A stretch of 64,000 bases of DNA from JAEUQQ01 sp963697285. GTDB taxonomy: Bacteria; Acidobacteriota; Vicinamibacteria; Vicinamibacterales; JAFNAJ01. A program made the translations under genes and the position numbers. Each line of letters begins with the position of its first letter. Position 1 is the stretch's first letter. The DNA is taken from contig CAVONI010000001.1 of assembly GCA_963697285.1 (NCBI GenBank), positions 62,001-126,000 on the forward strand, given 5' to 3'. Positions 62,714 to 64,000 of this stretch are shown piece by piece. Below the pieces are notes generated by a model. That model was given only the letters and a program-made list of their open reading frames with translations. It was not told the DNA's origin and searched no databases.

Positions 62714-63030
62714 GTGCCTGTCACCCTGGTCTGTGCCGCGGCAATCAGCAGCGGTGTTCCGTTCGGCGCGCACATGGCCTGGCTGTCCTGCAGCAGCAGC
62801 GGTTGGCCGTTCGACGTCACGCGCGTCGCCGCGGTGATCCATGTCGCGGTGACGCACGGCGACGGCGCGCCGCTCACGTTGAACGGACACCCGGCCACCA
62901 CGTAGGGCGCGCTCATCATCGTCGTCGGCTGGCCGCTGACCAGCACCCGCGGGTTCGGCGCCGTCGGCTGCGCCTGTCCGCCATGGGCGCAGAGCACCGT
63001 GGCGCCGACGTGCAGGACGAATCCAGGCAT
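62710..63030 (-). CDS. PAAR-like spike-tip protein
   Basis: 106 aa. MPGFVLHVGATVLCAHGGQAQP, RVLVSGQPTTMMSAPYVVAGCPFN and VTSNGQPLLLQDSQAMCAPNGTPLLI are the repeated beta-turns of the DUF4280/PAAR-like family that caps gpV spikes. Cysteines and His at CAHGG and AGCPF could bind the stabilising metal. It overlaps the gp25 start. It forms the sharpened tip, and could carry an effector. Confidence 0.87.
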   Translation of the reverse strand: MPGFVLHVGATVLCAHGGQAQPTAPNPRVLVSGQPTTMMSAPYVVAGCPFNVSGAPSPCVTATWITAATRVTSNGQPLLLQDSQAMCAPNGTPLLIAAAQTRVTGT

Positions 63031-63048
63031 GTTCCTCAGGCCCCTTTC

Positions 63049-63562
63049 CTACACGACCACCAGCGCACCGTTGTTGACGGTGACGGTCGGCCCGGTCATC
63101 ACGAGGCTCGCGCCCTTGCCGTTCTGGATGTAGATGCCGGTGTCGTTCACGATGATCGAGGCGCCCGGTCGTGCTCTTCAGCATGATGCCGCCCGTCGGT
63201 CCGGGCAGGTCGCTGATGACGAGGGCGTTCTGCAGCGAGGTCTGCAGCACGATGCTGGGACTCGCCGGGTTGCCGGCGAGCGCGAGCGCGGGCACCTCGG
63301 CGGCCACGCCCCAGAAGCCGCCGGTCCAGATCGGGTGATCGGCATCCCCGTTCTCGAATTCGATCCACACGCCGGCACCGATCTGCGGCATGACGTAGGT
63401 GCCCTGCTGCTTGCCCGCGATCGGCACGCAGGGCATCGCCCACGACGAGGGCATCATGCCGAGGACGTCGGGCACCATGGCGGTGATGCGCCCCCGCTGT
63501 TCCGGATCGACGTTGTTGACGACCGTGCCGCGGTACTTGCCGTAGAACTTGCTCTGCGCCAT
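63049..63562 (-). pseudogene. Baseplate assembly protein V (gpV/VgrG gp5-like spike), one frameshift
   Basis: About 170 aa. MAQSKFYGKYRGTVVNNVDPEQRGRITAMVPDVLG is the gp5 OB-fold (V-family) start; VPIAGKQQGTYVMPQIGAGVWIEFENGDADHPIW follows, as in eCIS spike proteins. The natural C-terminus (ASIIVNDTGIYIQNGKGASLVMTG) is in another frame: one extra base in the GGG/CCC run at 63164-63166 causes the break, and without it the gene stops at 63049. Likely a sequencing error, since PAAR and gp25 downstream are intact. It forms the trimeric spike under the PAAR tip. Confidence 0.82.
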
Positions 63563-63575
63563 GACTGGGGCCCTT

Positions 63576-64000
63576 TCAGGCCGGGACGTTCGGAAGTGTC
63601 GAGACCAGGCCGTTGCGTACCAGCTTGAACCGCTGCTTGTATTCGCCGCGCCTGATCTGGTGCGTGACGCTTTGCACGTAGTGCAGGCCATCGAATGCCA
63701 GGCCCGCGCCGCGGACGCCGACGAGCCGCCGCGGCTGCAGCACGCGCCCGTAGCGCAGCACGTCGAGTGAGCCGTCGCCCTTGACGGCGTCGGCGGTGCG
63801 CGCCGCCCTGGCCATGCCGATCAGCAGCGCCTTCGGGATCGAGTACTTCGACAGCCCTTCGATCGGCTTGAGCTTGAGCGTCAGCGGCTCGATGGCGCCG
63901 AGCGGCGGGCTGAGCGGCGTGATGTTCGGGATCGGGATCGGGATCGGGATCTTGCTCAGCTCGTTGTAGACCACCACCGTCGGCATCTCCCGCACCTGGT
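63576..64000 (-). CDS. Late control D/gp27-like hub protein (C-terminal part, runs off right edge)
   Basis: Only the last about 141 residues are present; the frame continues past the window. VVVYNELSKIPIPIPIPNITP contains a short (Ile-Pro) tract from a GGATCG repeat, then IEPLTLKLKPIEGLSKYSIPKALLIGMARA and the terminal GLAFDGLHYVQSVTHQIRRGEYKQRFKLVRNGL. The last is the recognisable C-terminus of gpD/gp27-type hub proteins, which end in a 'YYVxSVTHxIxRGEYxQxFxLxR' pattern. It precedes the spike gene, the expected order. The apparent ATG at 63995 is internal. Confidence 0.78.
   Translation of the reverse strand, partial: QVREMPTVVVYNELSKIPIPIPIPNITPLSPPLGAIEPLTLKLKPIEGLSKYSIPKALLIGMARAARTADAVKGDGSLDVLRYGRVLQPRRLVGVRGAGLAFDGLHYVQSVTHQIRRGEYKQRFKLVRNGLVSTLPNVPA

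Overview
The window is a high-GC chromosomal segment that best fits an Acidobacteriota-like environmental bacterium, possibly class Vicinamibacteria. Supporting signs are the GC-rich third codon positions, PEP-CTERM proteins, a TonB-dependent receptor with an N-terminal regulatory-like domain, and many secreted repeat proteins. This placement is inference; no rRNA or other marker gene is present. At least nine frame breaks interrupt otherwise well-conserved genes, several in short C/G runs, which looks more like uncorrected long-read indels than decay.

Layout. 1-6.6 kb: a divergent 2-hydroxyacid/sugar-acid locus (LacI regulator, LarA-type racemase, split SAF/UxaA-type lyase), a GDPD-family phosphodiesterase running in frame into a PHP-like protein, a Phd/PIN toxin-antitoxin pair and a small membrane protein. 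6.7-7.6 kb: an ECF sigma factor with a small membrane partner. 7.6-14.4 kb: a tandemly duplicated cassette of PEP-CTERM protein plus Cys-rich secreted protein. Both copies carry a sigma-54-like promoter and an upstream inverted repeat, and the second also holds a DsbA-like oxidoreductase.

14.4-32.8 kb: a large glycan/exopolysaccharide region with membrane glycosyltransferases (ArnT/PMT-like, DUF2723, YfhO-like), GT2 and GT4 enzymes, an epimerase, a methyltransferase, a DUF707-like protein and a Wzx-type flippase. 32.8-33.5 kb is a graveyard of gene fragments (ISNCY-like transposase, HEAT-repeat protein, a piece of a second YfhO-like gene). 33.5-49.7 kb: MOSC protein, stand-alone TIR protein, two tandem paralogous secreted AEGAT-repeat proteins, polysaccharide deacetylase, TonB receptor, TetR/DUF998 pair with a shared operator, M24 and M1 peptidases, AbrB/Doc toxin-antitoxin pair and GreB. 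50.0-52.2 kb: katG.

52.6-64.0 kb (continuing past the right edge): a tightly coupled minus-strand operon for the baseplate/spike of a contractile injection system (gpD-like hub, gpV spike, PAAR tip, gp25 wedge, two baseplate-J-type proteins, a gpI-like tail protein with a beta-helix-like middle, and a DUF6519 protein). Sheath, tube, ATPase and cargo genes would lie beyond 64 kb.

The most interesting units are the injection-system baseplate with its two large terminal proteins, and the duplicated PEP-CTERM/Cys-rich cassette with its conserved regulatory architecture next to the glycan genes that usually accompany exosortase systems. No rRNA, tRNA or CRISPR array was recognised.
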